Positions 9,938-18,973 of a DNA stretch of 64,000 nt are shown here, one piece after another. The first letter of the stretch is position 1, and each line of letters starts with the position of its first letter. The stretch is from contig NZ_JAFMVC010000012.1 of the NCBI RefSeq assembly GCF_025499605.1, positions 62,001 to 126,000 on the forward strand, read 5' to 3'. The notes under the pieces are model-generated. The model made no database searches. It was given only the letters and a program-made list of their open reading frames with translations, and was not told the DNA's origin. The position numbers were made by a program, and so were the translations under genes. The DNA is from Carboxylicivirga litoralis. GTDB lineage: Bacteria > Bacteroidota > Bacteroidia > Bacteroidales > Marinilabiliaceae.

Positions 9938-10378
9938 ATGGCCTACGAACAATTAAAACTTGAAAACCAGCTTTGTTTCCCTGTTTATGCCGCATCACGA
10001 CTAATAACTCGTGAATATCAACCGCATTTGGATCGACTAGGTATTACTTACCCACAGTATCTGGTTTTTATGCTGTTATGGGAGCAAGACGGACGCAGTG
10101 TAAATGAGATTACGCAAAAACTCATCCTCAATACCAATACAGTTACTCCACTGCTTAAGCGAATGGAGAAGCAAGGCTTTATTACAAGAACAAGATCAAC
10201 TGAAGACTCGCGTAAAGTGATTATCCAACTCACAGCTAAGGGTCATAAACTGCAAGAGCAAGCAGCTATCATTCCTGAGTCATTGGTAAGTAAAATGGCT
10301 GGCGGAGACATTGATATTGACACCTTAAAACGATTAAAAGACGATCTAAACCAGCTTATTCAACTACTCAAGAAATAA
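9938..10378 (+). CDS. ohrR: OhrR-like MarR-family organic peroxide sensor, 146 aa
   Basis: Winged-helix repressor. The N-terminus LENQLCFPVYAASR matches OhrR, in which the single conserved cysteine (here C13) is oxidised by organic hydroperoxides and releases DNA. Other OhrR positions: LDRLGITYPQYLVFMLLWE, LNTNTVTPLLKRMEKQGF and a wing with RSTEDSRKVIIQL. There is no second cysteine, so it is the one-Cys type. It normally controls ohr; here the partner is a glutathione peroxidase gene with two palindromic operators. A short atcgcgat word (9927-9934) just before its own ATG could be a weak self-control site. Confidence 0.88.
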   Translation: MAYEQLKLENQLCFPVYAASRLITREYQPHLDRLGITYPQYLVFMLLWEQDGRSVNEITQKLILNTNTVTPLLKRMEKQGFITRTRSTEDSRKVIIQLTAKGHKLQEQAAIIPESLVSKMAGGDIDIDTLKRLKDDLNQLIQLLKK

Positions 10379-10426
10379 GACGTTGTCCTGCTTAGCGAAT
10401 CAATTGTCAATAATACCGATTGGGGA

Positions 10427-11467
10427 CTAAAACTTCAATACAACATGCCGAATATTGCTACGATTACTGGTATAAGTAATATGAACCAGGCCATCGGCTG
10501 TTTCAATAATGGCCGGATAGCTGTATTCACCCAATGTGTTATCTTCAAGCTTATAAACCTCCTGCCAGTTTTCACCATCGGCAGAAATCATTACATATAA
10601 TTTGTTGCGTCCATCCGACCAATCTTTTCCACTGGGTGCAGGGTTATTAACCAGTACATGTAATCCAGAACTCAATGTAACGGCATCAATGCCTGAATTG
10701 GGATTGAGCAACCTGGTACGTTGCGGCACAGTCCAGTTGTTGCCATTATCGGTTGAACGACTCTCCACAATACAATTCTGATTACTTCGCATAAGTGCCA
10801 GAATAGTTCCATCGGATAGGGTTAACAGTGTGGGTTGAATCAATTTAAAGCCCTTGCTGGTATCTATTGGTACTTTTGTCCACGATTGTCCATCATCATC
10901 TGAAACCTCCATGTGCGCATGCCATTCATCGCCATTTTCAACACTCGAAGGGCTTATAATCCGACCATTGCCCAAATAAATAGGTTTGTTTTTTATGGGC
11001 CCCAGTAGCCCGTCAGGAAACCTTGCAGCACTTGACCAGGTTTGCCCATTATCGGTTGACTTTTTATACATCCCCCACCAGTCATTTGGTGAGGGCCCCA
11101 CTTTGTAATAGAGGTATAATTCCTGGCTTTGAGTTTTAAAAAGAACAGGATTCCAGGTTGGGTAGCGAAGTGTATCATTCATAATCCCGTCGGCCAACAG
11201 GACGGGTTGGCTCCAGCCATCGGTACTTTTTATTGCTCCCCAAATGCACACATCCGGATGACGCTCATAGGTACCGCCAAACCATGCGGCCATCAGGTTA
11301 CCATCGCTCAGTTGAACCACTGTTGAGGCATGGCACTGTTTAAAAGGTGGGTTGCTAAAAATAAATCCTTCCTCAACTAAAGTCGCATCCATTATCTTAG
11401 TAGTATGTTGGGCGCTCAGGCTCGTACATACTATTAACAACACAATTGAAAATAAGTGGCGTAGCAT
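10427..11467 (-). CDS. Secreted BNR-repeat (sialidase-superfamily) protein, 346 aa
   Basis: Signal peptide MLRHLFSIVLLIVCTSLSAQ, then a six-bladed propeller of the sialidase superfamily. Asp-box motifs are visible: STDNGQTW, SDDDGQSW, STDNGNNW and SADGENW. The N-terminal part with HASTVVQLSDGNLMAAWFGG is typical of the sialidase-like (BNR_2) group. Some members cleave sialic acid, others are lyases or hydrolases on uronate-rhamnose bonds, so the substrate is not assigned. It converges with ohrR and is upstream of no SusC/SusD pair. Confidence 0.82.
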   Translation of the reverse strand: MLRHLFSIVLLIVCTSLSAQHTTKIMDATLVEEGFIFSNPPFKQCHASTVVQLSDGNLMAAWFGGTYERHPDVCIWGAIKSTDGWSQPVLLADGIMNDTLRYPTWNPVLFKTQSQELYLYYKVGPSPNDWWGMYKKSTDNGQTWSSAARFPDGLLGPIKNKPIYLGNGRIISPSSVENGDEWHAHMEVSDDDGQSWTKVPIDTSKGFKLIQPTLLTLSDGTILALMRSNQNCIVESRSTDNGNNWTVPQRTRLLNPNSGIDAVTLSSGLHVLVNNPAPSGKDWSDGRNKLYVMISADGENWQEVYKLEDNTLGEYSYPAIIETADGLVHITYTSNRSNIRHVVLKF

Positions 11468-11611
11468 ATCTGCGGAATTTAATCAATTTACTAATGGTTG
11501 CAAGGTAGTAATTAACTTGCAGGTAGGTTGACAGCAGTACCATTGCATATAAGAATACCTTTTTCAACTCAAGCTCCCGCAATAGCGTGATAAACTGTTG
11601 AGGCTTAACAA

Positions 11612-12418
11612 TCACCAATAACCTTTACATTTATACGCCTCCGCTTCTTCTAATATCTCGAAGCCCAAATCGATGGCGGTTCTGAAATCATCGCACCCTT
11701 TTTGCTTCTCACCCAAGCCATAATAGGCCAGACCACGAAGGAAAAAAGCATATTTATCGGTAGCATCCAAAGCGATGGCTTTGCTACAGTCCACCACTAC
11801 AGCATGTAAGCCATGTGGAAATCGGGTTGAAGCGCGGTTAACAAACACTTTGGCCAGGCTCGAATCCCTTTTTAAGTAGGTATCAAAGTCGTTTCGAGCC
11901 AATTTGGCTTCGCCCAGCGCTAAGTACATTCTACCCCGGTGCAATATGTCGTTTAGTTTTTTTGTTTTATCGATATGTGAACTTAAGGCCTTTATCTGTT
12001 CCAAATAATTGAGCCTAACCCAATAGCCACTCATCGCTTTTATGCGGTTATTACAAAGGTCATCCTGAAGGTCGAATGATAAAGTATAGCCCTGATTATT
12101 GATTTTATAAATACCTGCATCAGGACAAGCCTTGCCTTCCTGGTCGTTAATAACAATAGTGTCGGATAAAAGCGTATAAGTCGAAATTAGGTCAACAGTG
12201 GCATCAGCACCAAAATCGGTTTCAATGGTACCATCTTCTTTAAAGTGAACAATTAGGGCACCGATGGGCGAAATGCGCTTCCATCTGCCAACAATAGTCG
12301 TATCATTAACCTCGGCTATTTTAACAGAAGCCTGGGCTTTATCGTTTGTCTTTTTAGATTGACAACCAGAAGCCAAAACCAAAGGCAGCAATAGTAGCAG
12401 TAAGCTTAGAGTTTTCAT
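11612..12418 (-). CDS. Lipoprotein with C-terminal TPR-like region, 268 aa
   Basis: Lipoprotein signal with lipobox LASGC at the end of a Leu-rich stretch. Residues about 40-140 form a lipocalin-like beta region (TTIVGRWKRISPIGALIVHF, GTIETDF), similar to small proteins that test expression of a 'WKR...' motif. Residues about 150-265 are helical with TPR-like spacing (ALGEAKLARNDFDTYL, FLRGLAYYGLGEKQKGCDDF). Probable envelope protein; function unknown. It ends before a short non-coding stretch and the sialidase-family gene. Confidence 0.7.
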   Translation of the reverse strand: MKTLSLLLLLLPLVLASGCQSKKTNDKAQASVKIAEVNDTTIVGRWKRISPIGALIVHFKEDGTIETDFGADATVDLISTYTLLSDTIVINDQEGKACPDAGIYKINNQGYTLSFDLQDDLCNNRIKAMSGYWVRLNYLEQIKALSSHIDKTKKLNDILHRGRMYLALGEAKLARNDFDTYLKRDSSLAKVFVNRASTRFPHGLHAVVVDCSKAIALDATDKYAFFLRGLAYYGLGEKQKGCDDFRTAIDLGFEILEEAEAYKCKGYW

Positions 12419-12477
12419 CGTATTTTAAGTTTGGTTATATGATCTGTTTCTACTTTATTTGCTGCTTAACGAGTCCT

Positions 12478-12535
12478 TTTGTGCGGTGCTACAATTTCCA
12501 TGGCGAAATGATTTACGCGGTAGCGAGGGGTAGTT
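12478..12535. repeat. Diverged intergenic repeat, copy 1
   Basis: The stretch with aatttcca, gcgaaa, gatt and agcgaggg words resembles 16046-16092, where the same words occur in the same order. Both copies sit just after a minus-strand gene's stop. Identity is partial, so this is a weak repeat call. Confidence 0.35.
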
Positions 12536-12554
12536 GAGAAATACGAGCGAAGGA

Positions 12555-12863
12555 CTATTCAACTAATTTCAAGTATCCTCTGGGTACTCTTAAAAATTCC
12601 TGATAGCACAAATTATTAGGGCAATTTTCGTTTAATTCAGAGTGTTCAGCTATTTTTATTGTAATAGTTGCAATGCCTTCGTCTGTTCCGTCATATACCT
12701 CGCCTACTTCAAATTTTCGTTCTATAGTGCCAACTACACCCCCCACTGTTATTTCAGCAGAATACATTTTAACGAATTCAAATTCCCCCTCGATTTTTCC
12801 ATTATCAGTATCGCAAGCAGTTATAAAGCTTACCAAGAACAATACAATTACAATGTTTTTCAT
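12555..12863 (-). CDS. Small lipoprotein of unknown function, 102 aa
   Basis: Lipobox FITAC gives a mature lipoprotein of about 85 residues, beta-rich, with CPNNLC (two cysteines four residues apart) near the C-terminus. No family recognised. It has no operon partner within 130 bp on the same strand other than the TPR lipoprotein downstream. Confidence 0.6.
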   Translation of the reverse strand: MKNIVIVLFLVSFITACDTDNGKIEGEFEFVKMYSAEITVGGVVGTIERKFEVGEVYDGTDEGIATITIKIAEHSELNENCPNNLCYQEFLRVPRGYLKLVE

Positions 12864-13081
12864 AATTTGATTTTCCAGATAGACAGAAATAAATGAATTG
12901 GGTTGCGTTAAATACCATTATTATTATCGCGTTATGGTAAACAAACATATTCAACCGAGCTTTATATTTTTAAACAGTCTTCATATTTTAAACCTATCTA
13001 AAATCCCTCTTAATCAATTAATTTACCACTTAAAGAAATTGATTTAGTCGAACGTTGTTTCGTGCGATAATGAGAGAAGCA

Positions 13082-14248
13082 TTAAACTACTTCCCAAGAA
13101 ATATCATATACACAATTCTCTTTTAAGTCTGTTGTTTCCAATTCAAGTTTCTTAAAATTTCCTTTAATATTCAGTGCATTGCATCCTAATTCCCAATTGG
13201 CACACCATATACCGCTTGCAATAGCTGCGTAATATTTTGATGTTGTTGACGCAATAAAGTCTATTCTTTTAAACTTACCGTTTTTCAAGGTGATTATCCC
13301 GCGCGTAGTCTGTCCATTATAAGATGATGGAGCCCAACGGCAAGACTCATAAGTTTTGCCAAAAAGATTATATGGTTCTCTGCCTGGACTTATAGGCTTA
13401 GTCATCTCATAACTGTCGAAAAATAATGACTCTATAGGCATACGACTTCGCATTTTCTTACTGAATAAACTAATAAACAAGGGATTGTATTTCGATTTGT
13501 AACCGATGGCACAGATACAGATAATATTTTCTGTGTCGGCATTGAACTGGTTGCCCAACACAGATATAATGCTGTTATGGTCAGCTCCCGGCCCTATCCA
13601 GCAAGTTCCAAGCCCCATTCTGGTGGCATCAATCACAACCTTTTGCAACGTTTTACCTACATCCAATATTGCCAGACGATCATATTCCTTTGGAGTGATG
13701 GCAACAAAAAATTCTCTGGCGTTTACAACAGGCCATACGCGAATTTGCGCTGAAATATATTCAATCCGGACTTTGCTTTTACTGAATTTCGGTTCTTTCA
13801 AATGTTTATTAACCGAGTTTATTAATTCCTTAAGGTCGGCGTTGGCAAGCTTTTTTGTTTGAAATGAACGACACGAGCTACGGCCAATCATTGTATCAAA
13901 AACATTGAAATTTTCTTTTCTCTTTGGACGTTTTTCAGGTAATCGCACTTTATATTTTACAGCAATGACATCAAAAACAATTCGTAAAAAAAACAATGAA
14001 CCCACAGCATAAACAGCATAAGCAATATATTGAAGACCTAATAATTGAAAAGTCAATGCCAATAATAAAATAAGTAAATTGATTGGTACAAGAATAAGAT
14101 ATTGTAACCAACCTGTCCATTGCAGTTTTAGTTTGAAGTCAATGAACCGAATCACAATGCTACGAATAAAGCCAATACTTATACTATCGACAATTGCTCG
14201 CTCATTAGCTCCAAGACTACCGTATATTTCATGAATTTTTCTTTGCAT
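13082..14248 (-). CDS. Membrane-anchored nitroreductase-like protein (TM1586 type), 388 aa
   Basis: Two hydrophobic segments at about residues 46-70 and 72-95 are followed by a flavin nitroreductase fold. IGRSSCRSFQ marks the first half and CRWAPSSYNGQTTRG with later SGIWCANWELG the second, and GLGTCWIGPGA is the loop seen in the family. The duplicated arrangement fits the TM1586-type nitroreductase group (PF14512). FMN and NADH chemistry is expected but the substrate is unknown. A single-gene unit. Confidence 0.75.
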   Translation of the reverse strand: MQRKIHEIYGSLGANERAIVDSISIGFIRSIVIRFIDFKLKLQWTGWLQYLILVPINLLILLLALTFQLLGLQYIAYAVYAVGSLFFLRIVFDVIAVKYKVRLPEKRPKRKENFNVFDTMIGRSSCRSFQTKKLANADLKELINSVNKHLKEPKFSKSKVRIEYISAQIRVWPVVNAREFFVAITPKEYDRLAILDVGKTLQKVVIDATRMGLGTCWIGPGADHNSIISVLGNQFNADTENIICICAIGYKSKYNPLFISLFSKKMRSRMPIESLFFDSYEMTKPISPGREPYNLFGKTYESCRWAPSSYNGQTTRGIITLKNGKFKRIDFIASTTSKYYAAIASGIWCANWELGCNALNIKGNFKKLELETTDLKENCVYDISWEVV

Positions 14249-14411
14249 ATTATTATCGCTTTAACGCAAATTTTAGTCGCTTACTATGCGATGTCTGCAA
14301 CTTCTCTTGATAGTATTCGTGATTTAAAATTACTCATCGCCTCCTAAGGCAATACTAAACTAACAAAAACATCACCCCCACTAAACAAAATTCACGACTT
14401 CGCTTGATAAT

Positions 14412-15941
14412 TTATGGCATTATCAATTCCAATTGAGTGCCATCCTTTTCGGGATAAAGGGCCTGTTTACTTTCCAATTCATCAGCCAAAGCTTCCATCA
14501 TTCGTTTCAATTGCTCCGGGTTTTCCGATGATACATCATTACTCTCAAACGGATCGGTGTGTAAATTGTAGAACTCATATTGAACCGAATCTTCTACAGG
14601 ATAGTGATAGATGACTTTCCAATGACCTTTAACCAGGCTTGAAAAGTAATTGGTATTATGCTGGCCATGTGGAAAGTGATTCAGGAATGATGCGGCCTGA
14701 TTATCACTGGGCGCTCCACTCAGCATGGTTTTTAAACTATAGCCATCGGTTTGATGGTCGGCAGGATAAACAGCTCCGGTCAATTCACATATGGTTGGAA
14801 ACAGATCCAAAATAGTGCCCATCTCGTTTTGCACAGCCTGCTGGGCTATTGGTAATTGTTTTTGTAAACGGCTCTTGTCGTTGGGCGTTACCCACGAAGC
14901 GATAAAAGGCACACGCAGACCTCCTTCCCAGTGCATTCCTTTTTTACCGCGCAAGGGCGATGAACTGCCATAGCCATCCACCATGGGCAGCGGAGCATCC
15001 GAACCATTATCTCCTAAAAATAGTATCAGCGTATTCTCATCAAGCCCATTGGCTTTTAAATAACTCACTATGTCACCCAGCGATTTATCGACCCCCTCAA
15101 CCAAAGTGGCAAAGTTTTTTTCATATTCCGGCATGTCCGAATTTTTATAATGCGCCATAAAACGGGCATCGGCATGAAAAGGAGCATGCACCGCATAATG
15201 CGACAGGTAGAGGAAAAAAGGCTTTTCTTCCTCCTTAGCTTTGGCGATGGCATCTTTAGCCTCCAGCGTTAAAGCCTCTGTTAAAAAAGTTTCGGTACCG
15301 TGGTATTTTTCCAGGCCCGGAACGGCGCGCGATTTCTGTCCTTTTAAATGGCCGTAGCCATCCTGCCCATAATAACTGCCCGGATGCCCGATGGAGCTAC
15401 CGGCAATGTTAACATCAAAACCAATATTAAGCGGATTTTCACCCTCGCTGTTGATAGGTCCAAAATGGGCTTTCCCCACATGAATGGTTTTATAACCGGC
15501 CTGTTGGAGCAAACGCGGCAGTGTGACTGATGCTTTGCTTAATCCTTTCCAGTTCCAATCCTTAGGACCGAATTTAGTGCGGTTATTACTTTCTGCATTT
15601 ATCCAGTTGGTTACGCCATGGCGGGCTGAGTTCTGACCGGTCATGATGGATGTACGTGAGGGTGAACAAACCGAATGGGCATAAAAATTAGTAAAGCGGA
15701 TGCCCTGCCCGGCCAGCATTTCCATGTTGGGAGTGCGGTAAAACTCGTTCAGCGGATATTTAACCGGCGTGCCGCTTGAATCTGCAACAAAAGGAACGGA
15801 AGTATCCATTAAGCCCATGTCGTCAACCAGAAAAACAATGATATTGGGTTGAGTCTTTTTCGTTTTTAGTAGCGAACACGATGAAATAAAAACAAGGGCC
15901 AATAGCGTAACAAGTGAGATTTTTAACTTAAACATATGCAT
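14412..15941 (-). CDS. Lipoprotein sulfatase, family S1, 509 aa
   Basis: Arylsulfatase-like enzyme removing sulfate esters, probably from algal or host glycans. The lipobox ISSC (C22) predicts an envelope lipoprotein. The formylglycine motif is C92-S-P-S-R (HSVCSPSRTS), a cysteine type needing an anaerobic sulfatase-maturating enzyme or FGE encoded elsewhere. Metal and substrate positions: IIVFLVDDMG, GKAHFG, LFLGDNGSD, HWEGGLRVPF. It sits near sialidase-family and GH97 genes but without SusC/SusD, so the exact glycan cannot be named. Confidence 0.92.
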   Translation of the reverse strand: MHMFKLKISLVTLLALVFISSCSLLKTKKTQPNIIVFLVDDMGLMDTSVPFVADSSGTPVKYPLNEFYRTPNMEMLAGQGIRFTNFYAHSVCSPSRTSIMTGQNSARHGVTNWINAESNNRTKFGPKDWNWKGLSKASVTLPRLLQQAGYKTIHVGKAHFGPINSEGENPLNIGFDVNIAGSSIGHPGSYYGQDGYGHLKGQKSRAVPGLEKYHGTETFLTEALTLEAKDAIAKAKEEEKPFFLYLSHYAVHAPFHADARFMAHYKNSDMPEYEKNFATLVEGVDKSLGDIVSYLKANGLDENTLILFLGDNGSDAPLPMVDGYGSSSPLRGKKGMHWEGGLRVPFIASWVTPNDKSRLQKQLPIAQQAVQNEMGTILDLFPTICELTGAVYPADHQTDGYSLKTMLSGAPSDNQAASFLNHFPHGQHNTNYFSSLVKGHWKVIYHYPVEDSVQYEFYNLHTDPFESNDVSSENPEQLKRMMEALADELESKQALYPEKDGTQLELIMP

Positions 15942-16045
15942 GGTTTTATTCTTTTTATATGCTGGTTATTTGTTGGTTTGAAGTGTTTTAATGCCTTAAA
16001 TAAACATCTCTTTGCTGCTGAACTTCCATCGTCGTGAGATAATAG

Positions 16046-16092
16046 AATTTCCACGCGAAAGGATTCGCTCGTGAGCGAGGGAGGAGTAATTT
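16046..16092. repeat. Diverged intergenic repeat, copy 2
   Basis: Matches the words of the 12478-12535 stretch (atttcca, gcgaaa, gatt, agcgaggg) and includes a cgctc/gagcg hairpin. It lies between the sulfatase gene and the 125-aa membrane protein gene. Confidence 0.35.
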
Positions 16093-16122
16093 AATTGTGT
16101 ACTGTCCTATTTACACATTCTT

Positions 16123-16500
16123 TTATTTATGTCCAACAAATGGAACAGTGTAATTAAAAAAGAACCAAACGGTAATAAGTACAAATCCTATTGCACCTAA
16201 AATACCTAGACGTCCAACTTTTATATTTTCATTATTAAATTCTTCATTAACAATCTTATCAATCCTATCCGAGTTAAAATATGAAAAATGTATGGCCAAA
16301 ATAAGTAGTATATAGATTATTATTGTTGTCTTATCTACAAGTTCTGGTGCTATTATATCCGAAAGGAAGTAGTCAACAAGTGTAAAACTATTAAACATTA
16401 ATAACCAACACAATAATATATTTACATAAAAACCTGCAGAATCGGTAAATGCAGAGAATAGAATGTAATATTTATGGAATAGATATCTGTAAATCTTCAT
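16123..16500 (-). CDS. Small membrane protein of unknown family, 125 aa
   Basis: Three hydrophobic segments at about residues 25-45, 58-75 and 98-118 separated by short polar loops, with a basic N-terminus. No family recognised. The gene is isolated from its neighbours by repeats. Real coding status is supported by the membrane pattern and length only. Confidence 0.55.
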   Translation of the reverse strand: MKIYRYLFHKYYILFSAFTDSAGFYVNILLCWLLMFNSFTLVDYFLSDIIAPELVDKTTIIIYILLILAIHFSYFNSDRIDKIVNEEFNNENIKVGRLGILGAIGFVLITVWFFFNYTVPFVGHK

Positions 16501-17148
16501 TATTTAATCTTTTCAATTGATTACTCACTTGTACTTTTCATGGAAAGCTACAAATTCTTTATTAGTCTAATTCTAACCAAGCTATTTTTACCATTGGCGG
16601 TAACTCTTCTCTATTCCCATATCACATACCCATCCATTTCCTACCGATCCATACTATTTCAAAACATTACACTGCTCCAACAACCGTTAGTAGAGGATAA
16701 AACTTCCCTAAATTAACAAAAAAATCACCCGAAAAAATCCTGCCGTCAGCGGCACTACTTCCGCACCTGCGGAAAGAGCACTGCCCATAGCAGGGGCATT
16801 TCCGCGCGTGCGGAAACAGTACTGCCGTGAGCGGGAACATTTCCGCGCATGCGGAAACGATGCTGCCGTGGGCAGGAGAACTTCCGCAGGTGCGAAAACC
16901 TTCTCGATATGGCAGGAGTATTTAAGTCACTGACGAACTGAGCTTTCTCATTTTGATTAAACAATATTATTTCTATCTTTATACAGAACCTTTCGTTAAT
17001 TCTAATAGTGTAGTGGCTCAAATTCATATGAACAAATTGGTAGCCAAATACAATGGTTTAATCAGCTCCACAGTAGCGACAAAAGAAGCGACAGAAGAGC
17101 TTCACGATTAATACTAAACTTTAACCACGAAAGGTTCACAGCATAAAA
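16501..17148. other. Gene-free interval holding a palindrome array
   Basis: About 650 bp without a credible gene. The middle (16740-16917) is the GC-rich 41-bp tandem array described separately. The rest, 16501-16739 and 16918-17148, is AT-rich with no recognisable gene; ttaaccacgaaaggttcac (about 17120-17138) looks like part of a common dispersed intergenic repeat. Confidence 0.6.
16740..16917. repeat. Tandem array of a 41-bp double-palindrome unit, about 4.4 copies
   Basis: Units start at 16740, 16781, 16822 and 16863, exactly 41 bp apart, with a partial fifth at 16903. Each unit has two inverted repeats: ctgcc...ggcag (about 15 bp) and ttccgc(4)gcggaa, for example ttccgcgcgtgcggaa. Copies differ most in the palindrome centres, while the arms stay paired. 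The array is clearly richer in GC than its surroundings and 41 is not a multiple of three, so it is not coding. Confidence 0.88.
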
Positions 17149-17175
17149 AACCCGCCTGATTGTGTCAGACGGGTT
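17145..17175 (-). terminator. Terminator of the DUF2007 gene
   Basis: Inverted repeat aacccgcctga / tcagacgggtt with one mismatch; on the minus strand it is followed by a T-rich tract. It lies 22 bases past the stop of the gene at 17198. Confidence 0.8.
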
Positions 17176-17197
17176 TTCTGCTTATGTTTTTACTAGC

Positions 17198-17425
17198 TTA
17201 TTCAGCCTTTTTAAACTCCTCTACCCATTTAAGAGCGGCTTCTTTATCCTTTTCCATCACCAGCACATCGGCACCATCCAAGGTATGATGCGGCGCTACC
17301 ATGCCAATAATCTGATTTTTCATACTGGCTTCAATTCCATTGTCTTTTAGCACCTGGCAAAGCATCTCAACCTCCATGGGTGTACCATTAAATACGGGAA
17401 CTAATTTGGTGTTATCGTCTGTCAT
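17198..17425 (-). CDS. DUF2007-type putative signal-transducing protein, 75 aa
   Basis: Small ferredoxin-like-fold protein. LVPVFNGTPMEVEMLCQVL near the N-terminus and GADVLVMEKDKEAAL near the C-terminus match the DUF2007 pattern (LVxVF.GT..EAE..k..L...GI). Soluble, cytoplasmic; the molecular role is not established for the family. It stands alone with its own terminator. Confidence 0.75.
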   Translation of the reverse strand: MTDDNTKLVPVFNGTPMEVEMLCQVLKDNGIEASMKNQIIGMVAPHHTLDGADVLVMEKDKEAALKWVEEFKKAE

Positions 17426-17500
17426 AGCTTATCGTTTTTAAGTTTGTTTTAAGATAGAAAAAATTATTGAAACACAACAGCTCCCCCACAGTCCTACAGA

Positions 17501-17595
17501 CAGCTCCCCAAGTGGAGCATTGATGCCCATAACGCAAATAACCAAGCCGCCAATCAATCTTCCCACTTGGGGAAGTGCCGGAGGCGATGGGGGAA
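17501..17595. repeat. 95-bp dispersed repeat, copy A
   Basis: Starts cagctccccaagtgg and ends with the gaggcgatgggggaa block. About 90% of positions match 19152-19246. Both ends carry CCCCAAG/CTTGGGG words that can pair, so each copy is hairpin-forming. The two copies bracket the SPFH gene. Confidence 0.85.
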
Positions 17596-17596
17596 A

Positions 17597-17627
17597 ATAA
17601 AAAAGCCACTCCTAAAACGAAGTGGCT
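17597..17627 (-). terminator. Terminator of the SPFH gene
   Basis: agccact (17604-17610) pairs with agtggct (17621-17627); on the minus strand the stem is followed by six T. It lies about 20 bases past the stop codon. Confidence 0.8.
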
Positions 17628-17647
17628 CAATTATTAAAAGTCGTTTA

Positions 17648-18973
17648 TTAGTTACCTTTACTGGTCTGCAACTGCTTTGCCATAGCGGCTCCAATCAAGC
17701 TTTCCAGTGGTGTTCCTCCCTTTTCGTCACCACCTATAATCATGGTTTCGGGGAATTTAATCTTTGCAATTTCGGCCGCCACCTTCACATCGCGGTCTAA
17801 TTCCATTGCCAGTTTTACTTCAGGTGTAATACCAGCGTTTACTTTTTTGGCAATTTCATAGGCTTCAGCATCTGCGGTTACCTTTTTCTTTTGAGCATTG
17901 AGGCGTTCTGTCTCAAGAGCAATAGCAGCCAATTTCTTGTTGGTCTCTTCTTGCTTAAGTTTTGTTTCGATAGCAATAAGGGCTTTCACCTGCTCCTTCT
18001 CCTGGTTTACACGCTCTTCGGCCTTATCACGCTCACCCTGCGCCACAATACGCTGCTGCTCAGCCTTGGCTGTCTCAATCATTTGTTGCTCCAATTGTCG
18101 CTTAGCCGATTCGTCGCGCTGCGCTTCCAAGCGTTGTTTAAAGGTGGCTTCAAGGTCAATTTTATCCACAATCACTTGCGATACAATAATATTGTTCTCC
18201 GACAGCTCGTGAGGAATACGCTTTGGAATACCATTTTCAAGAATCTTTTCAACACGATAGCTCGTTTGAATCTCCTTAATTGTACGTTGCTTAGAAGTCA
18301 TATCAATCGCATCATAAATAGTATCCTTTACTTCCAGTTTATTAACAGCGTAGGTTCCTTCTTTTAACTGCTCCTCAAAAGTTTGACGGAAAGACTGTGC
18401 TTCACCCGAAATATAGTTTTGCGCTGCAAACATATAACCGGTGTTAATCAATTGCTCGCGCACAGTTGGAATAATAGTGTTATTCACCAGGTTACTCATG
18501 GTACGGTATTTAACAGCCAACTTAATAAACGACTCACTGTCTTCGGGCAATTGAAAACGCAATGAAACATGCCCTTGTGCAGTTACCTGGTCGATAAAAC
18601 GGACTGGGATAGGATGCATCACTCCTTCCAACTCATCCAAATCCGATTCAGTTGATTTACTTACTACCTTAACATCAATGTACTTTTGCCATTTATCAAT
18701 TTTAGCAAATCCACGCCATTTGATACCTTGTTCCATTACGGCACTCATATGACCCGTTGGTGATACAAGTAGGTAGTTGAAACCACGGTCGGCGAAGAAA
18801 AACAATGAGTTAAGCAACATCAAAATTACGCCAATAACGATAAGAATATTTCCATGAAGTTTCTTAATGCCTTTAAGTAGCCCGGGAAGTTTACTCGATT
18901 GCTTATCGAGAGTAGAAATAACAATAGCAGCTACACCAGCTACTAAAACAAGAAAACCTAAAAATGTTGTCAT
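17648..18973 (-). CDS. SPFH/band 7 (prohibitin-like) membrane protein, 441 aa
   Basis: N-terminal hydrophobic segments at about residues 3-20 and 42-64, a band 7 domain at about 65-260 and a long charged coiled coil from about 255 to 385 (RQLEQQMIETAKAEQQRIVAQ), then a short C-terminal tail. Such proteins form large membrane-bound rings. It is unlike HflK/HflC at 40-42 kb, which are shorter and paired, so the window encodes three band 7 proteins. Two 95-bp repeats flank the gene. Confidence 0.85.
   Translation of the reverse strand: MTTFLGFLVLVAGVAAIVISTLDKQSSKLPGLLKGIKKLHGNILIVIGVILMLLNSLFFFADRGFNYLLVSPTGHMSAVMEQGIKWRGFAKIDKWQKYIDVKVVSKSTESDLDELEGVMHPIPVRFIDQVTAQGHVSLRFQLPEDSESFIKLAVKYRTMSNLVNNTIIPTVREQLINTGYMFAAQNYISGEAQSFRQTFEEQLKEGTYAVNKLEVKDTIYDAIDMTSKQRTIKEIQTSYRVEKILENGIPKRIPHELSENNIIVSQVIVDKIDLEATFKQRLEAQRDESAKRQLEQQMIETAKAEQQRIVAQGERDKAEERVNQEKEQVKALIAIETKLKQEETNKKLAAIALETERLNAQKKKVTADAEAYEIAKKVNAGITPEVKLAMELDRDVKVAAEIAKIKFPETMIIGGDEKGGTPLESLIGAAMAKQLQTSKGN

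Noticed and set aside
13082-14248. Nitroreductase gene as an ordinary soluble NfsA/NfsB
   Set aside because: Two N-terminal hydrophobic segments and a duplicated domain pattern fit the TM1586 type better.
16740-16917. 41-bp array as a CRISPR
   Set aside because: Units are contiguous with no unique spacers and each is a pair of palindromes. No cas gene is near.
16755-17027. 90-aa minus-strand frame through the array
   Set aside because: The 41-bp unit changes frame at each copy and the composition is that of the repeat, not of a protein.
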